NCBI RefSeq assembly: GCF_004340665.1
Contig: NZ_SLWO01000005.1
Span: 124,001-188,000, forward strand
Length of the DNA: 64,000 nucleotides
Origin: Pedobacter psychrotolerans
GTDB lineage: Bacteria; Bacteroidota; Bacteroidia; Sphingobacteriales; Sphingobacteriaceae
Direction of reading: 5' to 3'
Notes under the pieces: model-generated
Told to the model about the DNA's origin: nothing
Databases searched by the model: none
What the model saw: the letters and a program-made list of their open reading frames with translations, nothing else
In this document: piece by piece, positions 35,234-44,733 of the stretch
Layout of the letters: each line of letters starts with the position of its first letter
How positions within the stretch are numbered: position 1 is the stretch's first letter
Translations under genes and position numbers: made by a program

Positions 35234-37066
35234 TTACTCCCCTAGCCATTTGGCAAAAACCGCCTTTTGTTCAGGTGTAGCATTCTCATTAATAGTAGCC
35301 TTTAAACGTACGTTTGGATTTTCTTTTAATGTTAAAGAAATTTCTTTCTCTATACCGTCACGCATTACTTTTAACTTCAACACATCACCAATTTTTTTCT
35401 TGGTCACCAAAGGCAAAACTTCTAAAGAAAGCATCGCACTTCGTAATTTGATGGATTCAAGTGCATCATTAACTATTTTATCATCCAATGAAATAATTTC
35501 ATCGTTAACATTTAAACCAGCATCCCATGCAGCAGAATTTCTGGTAATTGAAGTAACATTGATGGTTCCGGCATTAGTTAGCTGACCATTCACACCGCTC
35601 ACTGGTTTTTCAGGAGTAGCATTTTCTGTCGTAACATCTACACCAGCCAGCTTAAAGTATTTCTGATATTCCACATCATCTACTCCATTCACATACTTTG
35701 CCCAGAAATTTGTAAAACTGATTCCAGCAACTTTTTCTACCATTGCCTTAAACTCCGCATCTGTATAACCACGTTTAAGGGTTTTGCATTGCAAGTACAT
35801 GGCTTTCATTACGTCATCAAGACTTTTGGCTCCTTTTGTGGCATTAATAATTTCCAGATCCATTAAAATACCGACTACCTCACCCTTATTGTAATAAGAA
35901 ATGGAATTGTTCCTGGAGTTTTCATTCGGGCGATAGCCAATAATCCAGGCATCATAACTGGATGAGGCTGCCGATTGATATTTGGCTCCTGGCGTGTTCA
36001 CCACCGTACCTACCGCACCTGCTAAATCATTTACAAATTTTGCCGCATCATTAAAGCCAGCCCTGTGCATATATTTATTTTCATAATAGGAAGTAAAACC
36101 TTCTGCCACCCAAAGATTAGTGGTGTAGTTCTCGTTATCATAATCAAATGGACCCAGCGCTACCGGACGTAAACGCTTCACATTCCACAGATGATGATAT
36201 TCATGAGCTACAAGTGCCAGAAAACCTTTATAACCAGCCTCCGTATTGTAGGCATTTCTGGTAGCCCCTAATGTGGTTGAGTTTAAATGCTCTAAGCCCC
36301 CGCCACCTCTTAGAAAATTGTGAACAATAAAAACATAATGTTTATTGGGATTTTCTCCATAAACTTTAGTAGGCTCTTCTACAATTTTAGCCATATCTAC
36401 TTTAAGTTTTTCCTTATCGTAGTTTCCGCCGCCATACATGGCTACTTCATGACGAACACCTGCTGCCATAAACTCGAAAACATCCTGGTTACCAACTTCA
36501 ATTGGGCTATCATATAAAATATCAAAATCTGTAGCATGATAAGTAAATTGCTGGCCTGCAACAGGCTCCAATCCTGTAGATACTTTACTCCAGGTATTGA
36601 AAGGAATAATCTTAACTGTACTTGGCGATTTAATCATGCCATCGGGATGCATAAAAATTCCCGTAGGAGATAAGAAAGCATGTGATTCATCAATGAATGG
36701 TGTACGCACGGAAATTTCAAATGCATAAACACGATAATTTATTTTAATATGAGCAGCTTTAGCTGAAAAAATTCGCCATGTATTTTTTCTCACCTTTTCT
36801 ACCTTAACGGCTTTGCCAGATGCAGTAGCTTTAAATTCTTCCACGCTTTTTTCAAACTCACGGATCAGATAAGAACCTGGTGTCCAAACGGGCATTTTAA
36901 CATCTACATAATCTTTTGCCAAGCCAGAAATATCCATCTGAACTTCAGCATAATGTGCCTGTGGTTCTTTAAAAGAAACTTCAAAGCCAATTTTCACCTG
37001 CGCCTTCGCTTCCATAATACACGTTAGTACTAAAACTAAACCTAAAATTGATTTTTTAATAAACAT
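35234..37066 (-). CDS. M61 family metallopeptidase with PDZ domain
   Basis: This 610-residue exported zinc peptidase belongs to family M61 (glycyl aminopeptidase type). A signal peptide ends near EAKAQ (residue 23). The N-terminal M61 domain precedes the zinc site HEYHH (ALVAHEYHHLWNVKRLRP), with the downstream glutamate in WVAEGFTSYYE. A PDZ domain follows at about residues 505-590 (SITRNSAAWDAGLNVNDEI). It probably digests peptides in the periplasm. It stands alone. A CAAATTTA (TAAATTTG on the minus strand) at 37086-37093 could be its -7 element. Confidence 0.92.
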   Translation of the reverse strand: MFIKKSILGLVLVLTCIMEAKAQVKIGFEVSFKEPQAHYAEVQMDISGLAKDYVDVKMPVWTPGSYLIREFEKSVEEFKATASGKAVKVEKVRKNTWRIFSAKAAHIKINYRVYAFEISVRTPFIDESHAFLSPTGIFMHPDGMIKSPSTVKIIPFNTWSKVSTGLEPVAGQQFTYHATDFDILYDSPIEVGNQDVFEFMAAGVRHEVAMYGGGNYDKEKLKVDMAKIVEEPTKVYGENPNKHYVFIVHNFLRGGGGLEHLNSTTLGATRNAYNTEAGYKGFLALVAHEYHHLWNVKRLRPVALGPFDYDNENYTTNLWVAEGFTSYYENKYMHRAGFNDAAKFVNDLAGAVGTVVNTPGAKYQSAASSSYDAWIIGYRPNENSRNNSISYYNKGEVVGILMDLEIINATKGAKSLDDVMKAMYLQCKTLKRGYTDAEFKAMVEKVAGISFTNFWAKYVNGVDDVEYQKYFKLAGVDVTTENATPEKPVSGVNGQLTNAGTINVTSITRNSAAWDAGLNVNDEIISLDDKIVNDALESIKLRSAMLSLEVLPLVTKKKIGDVLKLKVMRDGIEKEISLTLKENPNVRLKATINENATPEQKAVFAKWLGE

Positions 37067-37179
37067 ATTTAAATGTGATTTGCCACAAATTTATATTTAT
37101 TGCTTATGTTTTCGAATTAAAAACCAAAAAGGGCTGTAAAATAGTTGTGAGGCTTTAGTTTGAAGTCATGAATATGGAG

Positions 37180-37214
37180 AGTCGATAGTCATGAGTCCAA
37201 AGTCTTAAGTATAG
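37180..37214. repeat. five heptamers of AGTCNNN type
   Basis: AGTCGAT (37180), AGTCATG (37187), AGTCCAA (37194), AGTCTTA (37201) and AGTATAG (37208) follow each other without gaps. The period and the AGTC core match the AGTCTTT array at 16.06 kb, suggesting a decayed version of the same type of repeat. Confidence 0.5.
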
Positions 37215-37302
37215 CACCCATAGTCTAAAATGAATTATTAATGCATAACACCACACTCATACCTGAAGACTCAAAGCTAAGTAACATCCTTAGTACAACA
37301 AA

Positions 37303-37331
37303 TTTAACACTAAACTATTTGAATATTTTTG
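37303..37331 (+). promoter_or_regulatory. putative promoter of the RND efflux operon
   Basis: TATTTTTG (37324-37331) fits TAnnTTTG; TTTA at 37303-37306, 17 bases upstream, is a weak -33 match. It lies 62 bases before the first start codon. Confidence 0.35.
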
Positions 37332-37393
37332 CACTCTAATATCAGGCGTTAATTTTATTTTAACGATCAGATAAGCACGACACAAATATAAAC

Positions 37394-38491
37394 ATGAAGA
37401 AAAGGTATATCATTTATGCTGTTTTGGCTATTGGCTTGGCCTACCTCGTATATTACAGAATCAGTGCCAATAAAAAGATAGAAGGTAAAGGAGCCGGTGG
37501 AGCTCAGGCGAAAGGCGGAGATGGCGCAAAAGGAGGTGGTGGAGGCGCTCCACTGGTTGTTGAAGGCATTATAGTGAAACTTACTTCATTTGATAATGAT
37601 TTAGAAGTAACCGGAGCCATCGATGCCAATGAATCTGTTGTTTTAAAAAGTGAAATTTCGGGCCTGGTAACTGGTATTTATTTTAAAGAGGGTACAAATG
37701 TAACCAAAGGCAGTGTGCTGGTTAAAATCAATGACAGAGATATTCAAGCGCAATTACAGGAAGCCATCACCAAACAGAAACTTTCTGCAACGAATGAAAA
37801 CCGTGCAAAACAACTATTGGCAAAGGGCGCTATCAGTCAGGAAGAATATGACACATCATTAGCTGATTTCAGGTCATTACAATCACAGTCGCAATTGGTT
37901 AGAGCGCAATTGGCTAAAGCAACCATCAGGGCACCATTTTCTGGAAGAATTGGTTTGCGTAGCATTTCTGAAGGCACTTATTTAACACCAGCAACAGTGA
38001 TTGCCAATTTGGTGAGTACCAATCCCATTAAAATTACCTTTTCCATTCCGGAGAAATATGCTGGTCAAATTAAATCCGGTTCATCCATTACATTTACAAC
38101 GGATGGATCAACAATGGAAAACACCGGAAAAATATATGCGATAGAACCTGGAATTAATGCAACCACCAGAACATTGCAAATCAGGGCATCGGCACCAAAT
38201 GCAGATAATGCTTTGTTACCAGGATCATTCGCCAAAATAAAACTGGCGCTGAACACTTTACAAGATGCCATATTGATTCCAAACCAAGCAGTAGTTCCGG
38301 TTTTAAAAGGAAAGATTGTGTACATCCAGAAAAATGGAAAAGCACAGGAAGTTAAAGTAGAAGCCGGCACGCGAACAGATGAAAACATTGTGATTACATC
38401 CGGATTAAAGGCTGGCGACACGGTATTAACAACCGGATCAATGGCTTTGAAAAAAGATGCTCCCGTAAAAGTTAACCTGGTTAAACAATAA
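37394..38491 (+). CDS. RND efflux periplasmic adaptor (membrane fusion protein)
   Basis: This 365-residue HlyD/AcrA-type adaptor connects the inner-membrane pump with the outer-membrane channel. One N-terminal membrane anchor (residues 5-22) is followed by a very Gly-rich linker (about 30-52), a barrel-sandwich lipoyl-like domain (VLKSEISGLVTGIYFKEGTNV and FSGRIGLRSISEGTYL), a short coiled-coil hairpin, and a beta-barrel domain. It is the first gene of an operon with the pump gene two bases downstream. The substrate cannot be told from the sequence. Confidence 0.94.
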   Translation: MKKRYIIYAVLAIGLAYLVYYRISANKKIEGKGAGGAQAKGGDGAKGGGGGAPLVVEGIIVKLTSFDNDLEVTGAIDANESVVLKSEISGLVTGIYFKEGTNVTKGSVLVKINDRDIQAQLQEAITKQKLSATNENRAKQLLAKGAISQEEYDTSLADFRSLQSQSQLVRAQLAKATIRAPFSGRIGLRSISEGTYLTPATVIANLVSTNPIKITFSIPEKYAGQIKSGSSITFTTDGSTMENTGKIYAIEPGINATTRTLQIRASAPNADNALLPGSFAKIKLALNTLQDAILIPNQAVVPVLKGKIVYIQKNGKAQEVKVEAGTRTDENIVITSGLKAGDTVLTTGSMALKKDAPVKVNLVKQ

Positions 38492-38493
38492 TT

Positions 38494-41400
38494 ATGAGTA
38501 TCTCTACCACGAGTATTAAAAGGCCTGTTCTAGCCATCGTAATGAACTTGTTGATCGTTCTTTTTGGCATCATCGGTTACACCTTTTTAGGCGTAAGGGA
38601 ATATCCTTCCATTGATCCAACTGTGGTATCCGTTAGAACCTCCTACCCTGGTGCCAACTCTGATATCATCGAATCGCAGATTACAGAGCCTTTAGAAAAA
38701 TCAATCAACTCTATTGATGGAATTCGGAACATTTCCTCTTCCAGTAATCAAGGTACCAGTAACATTACTATTGAATTTAATCTGGACAAAAATATCGAAG
38801 AGGCGGCGAATGACGTTCGCGATAAGGTTTCGCAGGCAGGCAGAACGCTACCAAAAGATATTGATGGATTGCCAGTGGTGAGCAAAGCGGATGCAAACTC
38901 CGATCCCATTTTATCCATGACCATTCAAAGTGATAAAAGAAACACATTGGATTTGAGTGATTTTGCTGAAAACGTGATTGCTGATCGGATTCAAACCATC
39001 CCGGGTGTAAGTAGTGTTCAAATTCAAGGTCAGCGGAAGTATGCCATGCGGATTTGGATGGACCCAAATAAATTAAGTGCTTACGGACTTACTTCACAAG
39101 ATATTGTGACGGCGCTAGATAATGAGAACGTTGAATTACCTTCTGGAAAAATTACAGGAGCCACCACAGAATTAACGGTTAAAACTTTAGGAAAATTAAC
39201 CAATGAAAGCCAGTTTAATAACCTGATTTTAAAATCAGACAGCAACCAGGTCATTAAATTAAAAGATGTGGGCTATGCTGTTCTAGGTCCTGAAAACGAA
39301 GAAACTATTTTAAGGGAGTCAGGCAAGCCAATGGTTGCAGTGGCTATCATTCCGCAACCAGGCGCCAATTACCTCGACATCAGTAATGAATTTTATAAAC
39401 GTTTTGATAAGTTAAAGGCAGATATCCCGAAAGATATTAAGCTAAAAGTTGCGCTAGACAATACGCTTTTCATCAAGCGTTCGGTAACAGAAGTAGCCGA
39501 AACGATTGGTTTATCGCTCGTGCTGGTAATTCTGATTATTTATCTGTTTTTCAGAGATTGGGCAATTGCTTTCAGGCCCCTTATTGATATCCCGGTATCG
39601 TTGGTTTTTACCTTCTTTATTATGTATGCTTTTGGCTTTTCAATAAATGTTTTGAGTTTACTGGCCATTGTACTGGCAACCGGATTGGTAGTGGATGATG
39701 GTATTGTAGTGACCGAAAATATTTTCAAAAAGGTTGAAGAAGGCATGTCGCCTTTCGAAGCAGCGATTAAAGGCTCTAATGAAATTTTCTTTGCCGTAGT
39801 TTCTATCTCCATAACATTGGCTGCAGTTTTTTTACCTGTTATTTTTTTACAGGGCTTTGTCGGGCGATTATTCAGGGAATTTGGTATTGTAATTGGCGCA
39901 GCTGTTTTAATTTCCGCTTTCGTATCGCTTACCCTTACCCCAATGTTAAATGCTTATTTAATGAAACCGGGCGGACACAAGCCATCCAGGTTCTACAATT
40001 GGACGGAGCCTTATTTTGTTAAGTTAAATGATTCATACGCATCAAATCTCAATAAATTTTTAGATCGGCGTTGGCTTTCTATCCCCATTATTGTGGTTTG
40101 TATGGGACTGATTTTTTTATTCTGGAAATTATTACCGAAAGAAACAGCCCCTTATGATGATAGAAGTGCAATCAATATCAGTGCCACCACTCCTGAAGGT
40201 GCTTCATTTGCTTATACAGATCAATTTATCCTGAAATTAAATCAGTTGGTAATCGATTCTGTTCCAGAGAAAAATGTGAACATTACCATTACCTCACCAG
40301 GTTTTGGAGGTTCTGGTTCTGTAAACTCAGGCTTTGTGAGAATGGGTTTGGTTAATCCTGAAGACAGGGAACGATCGCAGAAAGATATTGCTGATATGCT
40401 AACCAGAATTACCAAAAAATACAGCGAAGGAAAAACAATCGTTAACCAACAACCTACTATTTCTGTAGGCCGTAGAGGTGGCTTACCAATCAGTTATATT
40501 ATTCAGGCACAAAATTTCGAGAAACTGCGGGAGAAAATCCCATTGTTTATGGATGCAGTGGCAAAAGATCCAACCTTTACCGTTTCTGATGTTAACCTAA
40601 AATTTAATAAGCCTGAGATTAACCTTACCATCGATAGAGATAAGGCAAAAAATCTTGGGGTTTCCATCTCCGCCATTGCTCAAACTCTTAATTTAGGTTT
40701 AAGCGGACAACGTTTTTCGTACTTTTTTATGAACGGCAAACAATACCAGGTAATTGGTCAGTTTGATCGTGGCGACCGTAAAGATCCATTAGATTTAAGT
40801 TCGGTTTATGTACGTAGTGATAAAGGCGAATTGGTTCAGCTGGATAATCTAGTAACGGCAAAAGAAGAAAGTAGTCCGCCGCAGTTATACCGTAACAACC
40901 GTTTTATTGCCGCTACAGTTTCTGCAGGATTGGCACCAGGTAAAAGTATAGGTGAAGGAATTGATGCGATGGATGCCATTTCATCAAAAATTCTCGATGA
41001 AACTTTTTCAACGGATTTAAGTGGTGAATCCCGCGATTTTAAAGAAAGCTCTTCAAATACCTTTTTTGCTTTTGGCTTAGCTTTATTATTGGTTTACCTC
41101 ATTCTTTCAGCACAGTTTGAAAGTTTCAAAGATCCGATTATCATTATCTTAACCGTACCTATGGCTGTTGCGGGTGCATTTCTTTCCCTCTGGTTATGTG
41201 GCCAAAGCTGGAATATTTTTAGTCAGATTGGAACGATTATGTTAATTGGTCTGGTGACGAAAAACGGCATCCTGATTGTGGAATTTGCCAATCAGTTGAA
41301 AGAAAAAGGAATTCCTATTCCGGAAGCGATCCGCGAAGCATCTGTTTCCCGTTTGCGCCCCATTTTAATGACGAGTTTAGCCATTGCCATTGGTGCCCTT

Positions 41401-41604
41401 CCTATTGCTTTGGCTTTAGGTGCAGCGGCGAAAAGCAGAATGAGTATGGGAACAGTAATTGTAGGAGGTACCATGTTTTCACTAATTCTTACCCTATTTG
41501 TTATCCCAGCCATCTATTCTTATTGGGCAAAGCCTTATAAACCAAATAAACAATTGAAAGATGCGCATCGCTTCGAAGAAGAAGCTTTAAACACAGCACA
41601 TTAA
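38494..41604 (+). CDS. RND efflux pump, inner-membrane permease
   Basis: This 1036-residue proton-driven transporter is of the AcrB/MexF hydrophobe-amphiphile type. Twelve membrane helices and two large periplasmic loops are evident. The proton-relay segment VLATGLVVDDGIVVTENIF (helix 4) contains the paired Asp residues. The RND signatures NDVRDKVSQAGRTLP and GLVTKNGILIVEFANQ are present. It starts two bases after the adaptor stop and ends one base before the outer-membrane gene, a tight three-gene operon. Antibiotic, dye or metabolite export is likely; the specificity is unknown. Confidence 0.95.
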   Translation: MSISTTSIKRPVLAIVMNLLIVLFGIIGYTFLGVREYPSIDPTVVSVRTSYPGANSDIIESQITEPLEKSINSIDGIRNISSSSNQGTSNITIEFNLDKNIEEAANDVRDKVSQAGRTLPKDIDGLPVVSKADANSDPILSMTIQSDKRNTLDLSDFAENVIADRIQTIPGVSSVQIQGQRKYAMRIWMDPNKLSAYGLTSQDIVTALDNENVELPSGKITGATTELTVKTLGKLTNESQFNNLILKSDSNQVIKLKDVGYAVLGPENEETILRESGKPMVAVAIIPQPGANYLDISNEFYKRFDKLKADIPKDIKLKVALDNTLFIKRSVTEVAETIGLSLVLVILIIYLFFRDWAIAFRPLIDIPVSLVFTFFIMYAFGFSINVLSLLAIVLATGLVVDDGIVVTENIFKKVEEGMSPFEAAIKGSNEIFFAVVSISITLAAVFLPVIFLQGFVGRLFREFGIVIGAAVLISAFVSLTLTPMLNAYLMKPGGHKPSRFYNWTEPYFVKLNDSYASNLNKFLDRRWLSIPIIVVCMGLIFLFWKLLPKETAPYDDRSAINISATTPEGASFAYTDQFILKLNQLVIDSVPEKNVNITITSPGFGGSGSVNSGFVRMGLVNPEDRERSQKDIADMLTRITKKYSEGKTIVNQQPTISVGRRGGLPISYIIQAQNFEKLREKIPLFMDAVAKDPTFTVSDVNLKFNKPEINLTIDRDKAKNLGVSISAIAQTLNLGLSGQRFSYFFMNGKQYQVIGQFDRGDRKDPLDLSSVYVRSDKGELVQLDNLVTAKEESSPPQLYRNNRFIAATVSAGLAPGKSIGEGIDAMDAISSKILDETFSTDLSGESRDFKESSSNTFFAFGLALLLVYLILSAQFESFKDPIIIILTVPMAVAGAFLSLWLCGQSWNIFSQIGTIMLIGLVTKNGILIVEFANQLKEKGIPIPEAIREASVSRLRPILMTSLAIAIGALPIALALGAAAKSRMSMGTVIVGGTMFSLILTLFVIPAIYSYWAKPYKPNKQLKDAHRFEEEALNTAH

Positions 41605-41605
41605 G

Positions 41606-42916
41606 ATGAGCATAAAGATTAAAACATTAATTATCCTTTTAAGCCTGTCTATCTCCGGATTTGCACAGGAAAAACTTAGTTTACAGGAAGCAATTACTGT
41701 GGCTTTGCAAAATAATTACGATATCAAAATCAGCAAGAATGATTTATCAATTGCAAGGAACAATGCAAACATAGGCAATGCGGGCATGTTGCCAACGATA
41801 GCCGGAACATATAGCAATGGCGGAAGTATTCAAAACACCCGACAAACCCCTGTAACTGGTGAAGACAGGGTAATTCGTGGCGCCAGAAGTACCAATAATG
41901 ATTTAGGTGCAGACCTGAACTGGACCATTTTTGATGGTTTTACCATGTTTGCCAATTATGATCGTTTAAAAGAACTCCAAAAACAAGGCGAAATTACAGC
42001 CAGACTTAACGTTTTAACTACGGTTTCGGATGTGATCACAGCCTATTATGATGTAGTGAGGCAGCAACAGTTAATGGTAGCCGCTGATAGTGCCATTGAT
42101 GTTTCCGTTCTGCGTACCAATATTGCAAATACTAAACTGCAACTCGGCCGTGGATCAAAGCTTGATGTTTTAACGGCCCAGGTAGATTATAACACAGATA
42201 CTTCTAACTTTTTACAGATCAAAAATGCTTTGCAGGTAGCCAAGGTTCGATTAAACCAGCTCATGGTTAGAGATATTAGCAGTCAGTTTTCGGTAGTAGA
42301 TGATATTGATGTTAACACCGGCATTCTCTTTAGCAAACAAGCTGAAATAGCGGCAAAGCAAAACCCCGATTTACAAAATGCATTTATCAATCAAAAAATA
42401 GCCTCCTTAAATCTGAAAGCCGTTCGCGGGGCAAGATATCCTGTAGTTAGTTTAAACTCAGGCTATAGTCGAACAAACAGCACCAGTCCGACAGGATTTA
42501 ACCAAAAATTTGCGGCGAATGGTTTTACTTACGGTGTAACAGCGAGCCTCAATATTTTCAACGGATTTTTACAACGACAGAATGAACGGAATGCAAAAGT
42601 CAACATCGAAACTTCAAAACTCAACTTCGAAAAAACAAAGCTTGATGTTAATTCACAATTATTAACGGCTTATCAAAACTATAGCACTTATTTAGATTTG
42701 ATTAAGTTAGAGCAACGAAACGTAGACCTGGCAAAAGAAAATTTAGACATTACCCTGGCCAAATATCGTTTGGGAAGTATTGCCCCGCTTGAATTACGAG
42801 AGGCCCAACGCAATGCCATCGAAGCACAAAACCGATTTATTGAAATGCAGTTTCAAGCCAAATTAGCAGAAACTACACTAAAAGAAATTAGCGGAAATAT
42901 TGATTTGTCGAATTAA
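41606..42916 (+). CDS. TolC family outer membrane efflux protein
   Basis: This 436-residue protein forms the outer-membrane channel of the tripartite pump. The signal peptide is MSIKIKTLIILLSLSISGFAQ (cleavage after about residue 21). Two repeats of long alpha-helical hairpin with short beta-strands follow, including SLQEAITVALQNNYDIKISKN and the later LDITLAKYRLGSIAPLELREA, typical of OEP domains. It is the third gene of the operon, ending at a terminator. Confidence 0.94.
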   Translation: MSIKIKTLIILLSLSISGFAQEKLSLQEAITVALQNNYDIKISKNDLSIARNNANIGNAGMLPTIAGTYSNGGSIQNTRQTPVTGEDRVIRGARSTNNDLGADLNWTIFDGFTMFANYDRLKELQKQGEITARLNVLTTVSDVITAYYDVVRQQQLMVAADSAIDVSVLRTNIANTKLQLGRGSKLDVLTAQVDYNTDTSNFLQIKNALQVAKVRLNQLMVRDISSQFSVVDDIDVNTGILFSKQAEIAAKQNPDLQNAFINQKIASLNLKAVRGARYPVVSLNSGYSRTNSTSPTGFNQKFAANGFTYGVTASLNIFNGFLQRQNERNAKVNIETSKLNFEKTKLDVNSQLLTAYQNYSTYLDLIKLEQRNVDLAKENLDITLAKYRLGSIAPLELREAQRNAIEAQNRFIEMQFQAKLAETTLKEISGNIDLSN

Positions 42917-42947
42917 TTTAAAATCAGTTAAACTAAGATTAATTTAT

Positions 42948-42990
42948 CTGCGAAGTCTGTACTCTTGTGCGCTGAACTTCGCAGGTTTTT
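42948..42990 (+). terminator. terminator of the RND efflux operon
   Basis: CTGCGAAGT (42948-42956) pairs with ACTTCGCAG (42976-42984), followed by GTTTTTT, 31 bases after the TolC-like stop. Confidence 0.75.
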
Positions 42991-43138
42991 TATCCTGAAT
43001 TCAATCTATTCATTAATAAATGGTTCGCGAAAATACGAACCTTAGAAGCAATAATCATAGCAAACATAAATTAATACAAAAATTTGGTTGTGAAGTTGTA
43101 TAATTAATTATTATATTGACAAACCCAATATACTTATC

Positions 43139-43945
43139 ATGACTACTGATTTAGTACATGCCATAAGCGCCAACCTGGCCATACTGCAAAACCAGCCTTT
43201 ATCTGGCGGTATTGTAGCCAAAAATCTTCATATTAGTGATAATGGAAGTGGTGAATTAAGTTTATACGGCGATTTTACCATTACACTTAAAGTGTTAGAC
43301 CTTACTACAAATGGTGCTCCAAGCTTAAATAATTTAATGACTTTTACCCAGCAAGTGATGACAGCAAAATTAAGGGGTGGTGGTTATAAGGGTGGAATCA
43401 GGACGTTTAAATATAATTCAGCTAAAAATATATTTGATAAAAGTAAAAACTGGACTTATTCCATTCGTTATAATTTCAATTTCATTGTTAACGTGATACA
43501 AATAAGTATGTTGAATCAGCTTAAGGGAAATGATTTTGTATTAGCTGTTGTCGATAGTATTGGCCATCAATTTACCGATCAATATGGTAGAAGGCAAAGT
43601 TCAGGGGGGCTTACTCAGGGTGAGGGGGGACCAGCTACAGTAAGCTATAATAGTTGGAAAAAAAATAAATACATTGGTGTACATGAGTTTTTTCACACCC
43701 TAAGTTTAGATGATATTGAAGATCCAGATAAAAAAAACAGATTAATGTATCATTTAGGAGATAACTCTGGGCAGATCATATCAGACACAGAACGAGGAGA
43801 CATTTTTGATTTTATTAGGAAGTATTTGGGTGATATAACAAAGGTAAGTCAATCCAATATTAACCTTAATACAGTAAATCAATTAAAAACATTTTTAAAT
43901 AACCCAATAAATGGTTTCAAATTTAATAAAACTAGGTTTAGGTAG
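43139..43945 (+). CDS. metzincin-like putative metalloprotease
   Basis: This 268-residue protein is not a recognised family member, but residues 182-192 read HEFFHTLSLDD, which fits HExxHxxxxxD with D192 at the third zinc-ligand position of metzincins, and M203 in NRLMYH lies where a Met-turn would be expected. The usual Gly of the motif is Ser. No signal peptide or membrane segment is visible, so export would need another route or it acts inside the cell. Its last 12 codons overlap the start of the first CxxCH lipoprotein gene by 35 bases, so the two are probably co-expressed. Protease activity is inferred from the motif alone. Confidence 0.6.
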   Translation: MTTDLVHAISANLAILQNQPLSGGIVAKNLHISDNGSGELSLYGDFTITLKVLDLTTNGAPSLNNLMTFTQQVMTAKLRGGGYKGGIRTFKYNSAKNIFDKSKNWTYSIRYNFNFIVNVIQISMLNQLKGNDFVLAVVDSIGHQFTDQYGRRQSSGGLTQGEGGPATVSYNSWKKNKYIGVHEFFHTLSLDDIEDPDKKNRLMYHLGDNSGQIISDTERGDIFDFIRKYLGDITKVSQSNINLNTVNQLKTFLNNPINGFKFNKTRFR

Positions 43946-44324
43946 CTTATCAGTCTTAGTAGTTTTCAGTTGCCAACCCTCAGCAGAACATAAAAATAGC
44001 ATAGTCAAGAGGACTACAGATAGCTGTAGGTACTACAGGTACAATGTTGGTCAAATTATTTCCAACCTTGGATGTAAAAATTGTCACGTTTCGTTTAATG
44101 TAGATAAAATTGATGTTTATGGCATAACAACATGGAGAGGCCTGGCAGCTATGGATAGCCTAAAGCTAATTGATTATGCATTTACTAAAAAACATAAAGG
44201 TTGGTATAGTAAAAATGGAGATTTTAAAACGGCTAGGATGGATACTTTAAGTGATTGCGAAATAAGAAGTGTGATTCGTTATATTAAAGATTTTGGCAGA
44301 GATATACCAATGCCCAGCCAATAA
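43911..44324 (+). CDS. CxxCH (c-type cytochrome-like) lipoprotein, copy 1
   Basis: This 137-residue lipoprotein has a signal peptide with lipobox VVFSC (C21). A haem c attachment motif CKNCH is at residues 55-59, and the C-terminal IRYIKDFGRDIPMPSQ places M134 as a plausible axial ligand, as in small monohaem cytochromes. It could carry electrons in the periplasm. An extra cysteine pair (C39 and the DCEIRS cysteine) is conserved in the paralogues. It overlaps the upstream gene by 35 bases and the next by one base (TAATG). Haem binding is inferred. Confidence 0.65.
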   Translation: MVSNLIKLGLGSLSVLVVFSCQPSAEHKNSIVKRTTDSCRYYRYNVGQIISNLGCKNCHVSFNVDKIDVYGITTWRGLAAMDSLKLIDYAFTKKHKGWYSKNGDFKTARMDTLSDCEIRSVIRYIKDFGRDIPMPSQ

Positions 44325-44329
44325 TGCCA

Positions 44330-44731
44330 ATGGTTTCAAATATAATAAAGCTAAGTTTAGGTAGTTTACTTTTCACATCAATATTTGCTTGTCGCAATGT
44401 AGATGAAAATGCAAATATAAACTCTATAGACACGTGCAAATTCTATAGGTACGATGTAGGTGAAAATATATCTAATTTAGGTTGTATGAATTGTCATTTA
44501 GCTTCTATTGATGAAAAATTTGATGGTAGGGGATTTATTAGTTTTAATGGTTTAGCAGCAATAGATAGCTTAAAATTATTTGATTACGCTTTTACTAAAA
44601 AACATAAAGGTTGGTATAGCAAAACTGGTACATTTAAAGCCTCCCGAATGGATACCTAAAGTAGTTGTGAAATAAGAAATATCATCCGCTATATCAAAGA
44701 TGCCGGTAGAGATATCCCAATAGCCAATTAA
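44330..44731 (+). pseudogene. CxxCH lipoprotein, copy 2, nonsense-mutated
   Basis: This middle copy keeps the signal peptide (lipobox C21) and CMNCH at residues 52-56 but stops at a TAA at 44657-44659 (codon 110), where copy 1 has TTA for Leu in DTLSDCE. Reading on in the same frame gives SSCEIRNIIRYIKDAGRDIPIAN to a stop at 44729-44731, clearly homologous to the paralogues. The axial Met position is Ile. Both changes indicate decay. An ATG at 44324, coupled to the copy 1 stop, is an alternative start. A short 109-residue product could still be made. Confidence 0.7.
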
Positions 44732-44733
44732 TA

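Larger units (their letters stand above)
37067..37393. other. intergenic region before the efflux operon
   Basis: This 327-base gap between divergent genes holds no credible ORF. It contains a possible -7 element for the M61 gene (37086-37093), a run of AGTCNNN heptamers (37180-37214), and a possible promoter for the efflux operon (37303-37331). No regulator gene or clear operator is visible. Confidence 0.6.

Noticed and set aside
37394..42916. RND operon as a metal (CusA/CzcA) efflux system
   Set aside because: The pump has the AcrB-type double-Asp segment and no Met- or His-rich metal motifs; a drug-type exporter fits better.
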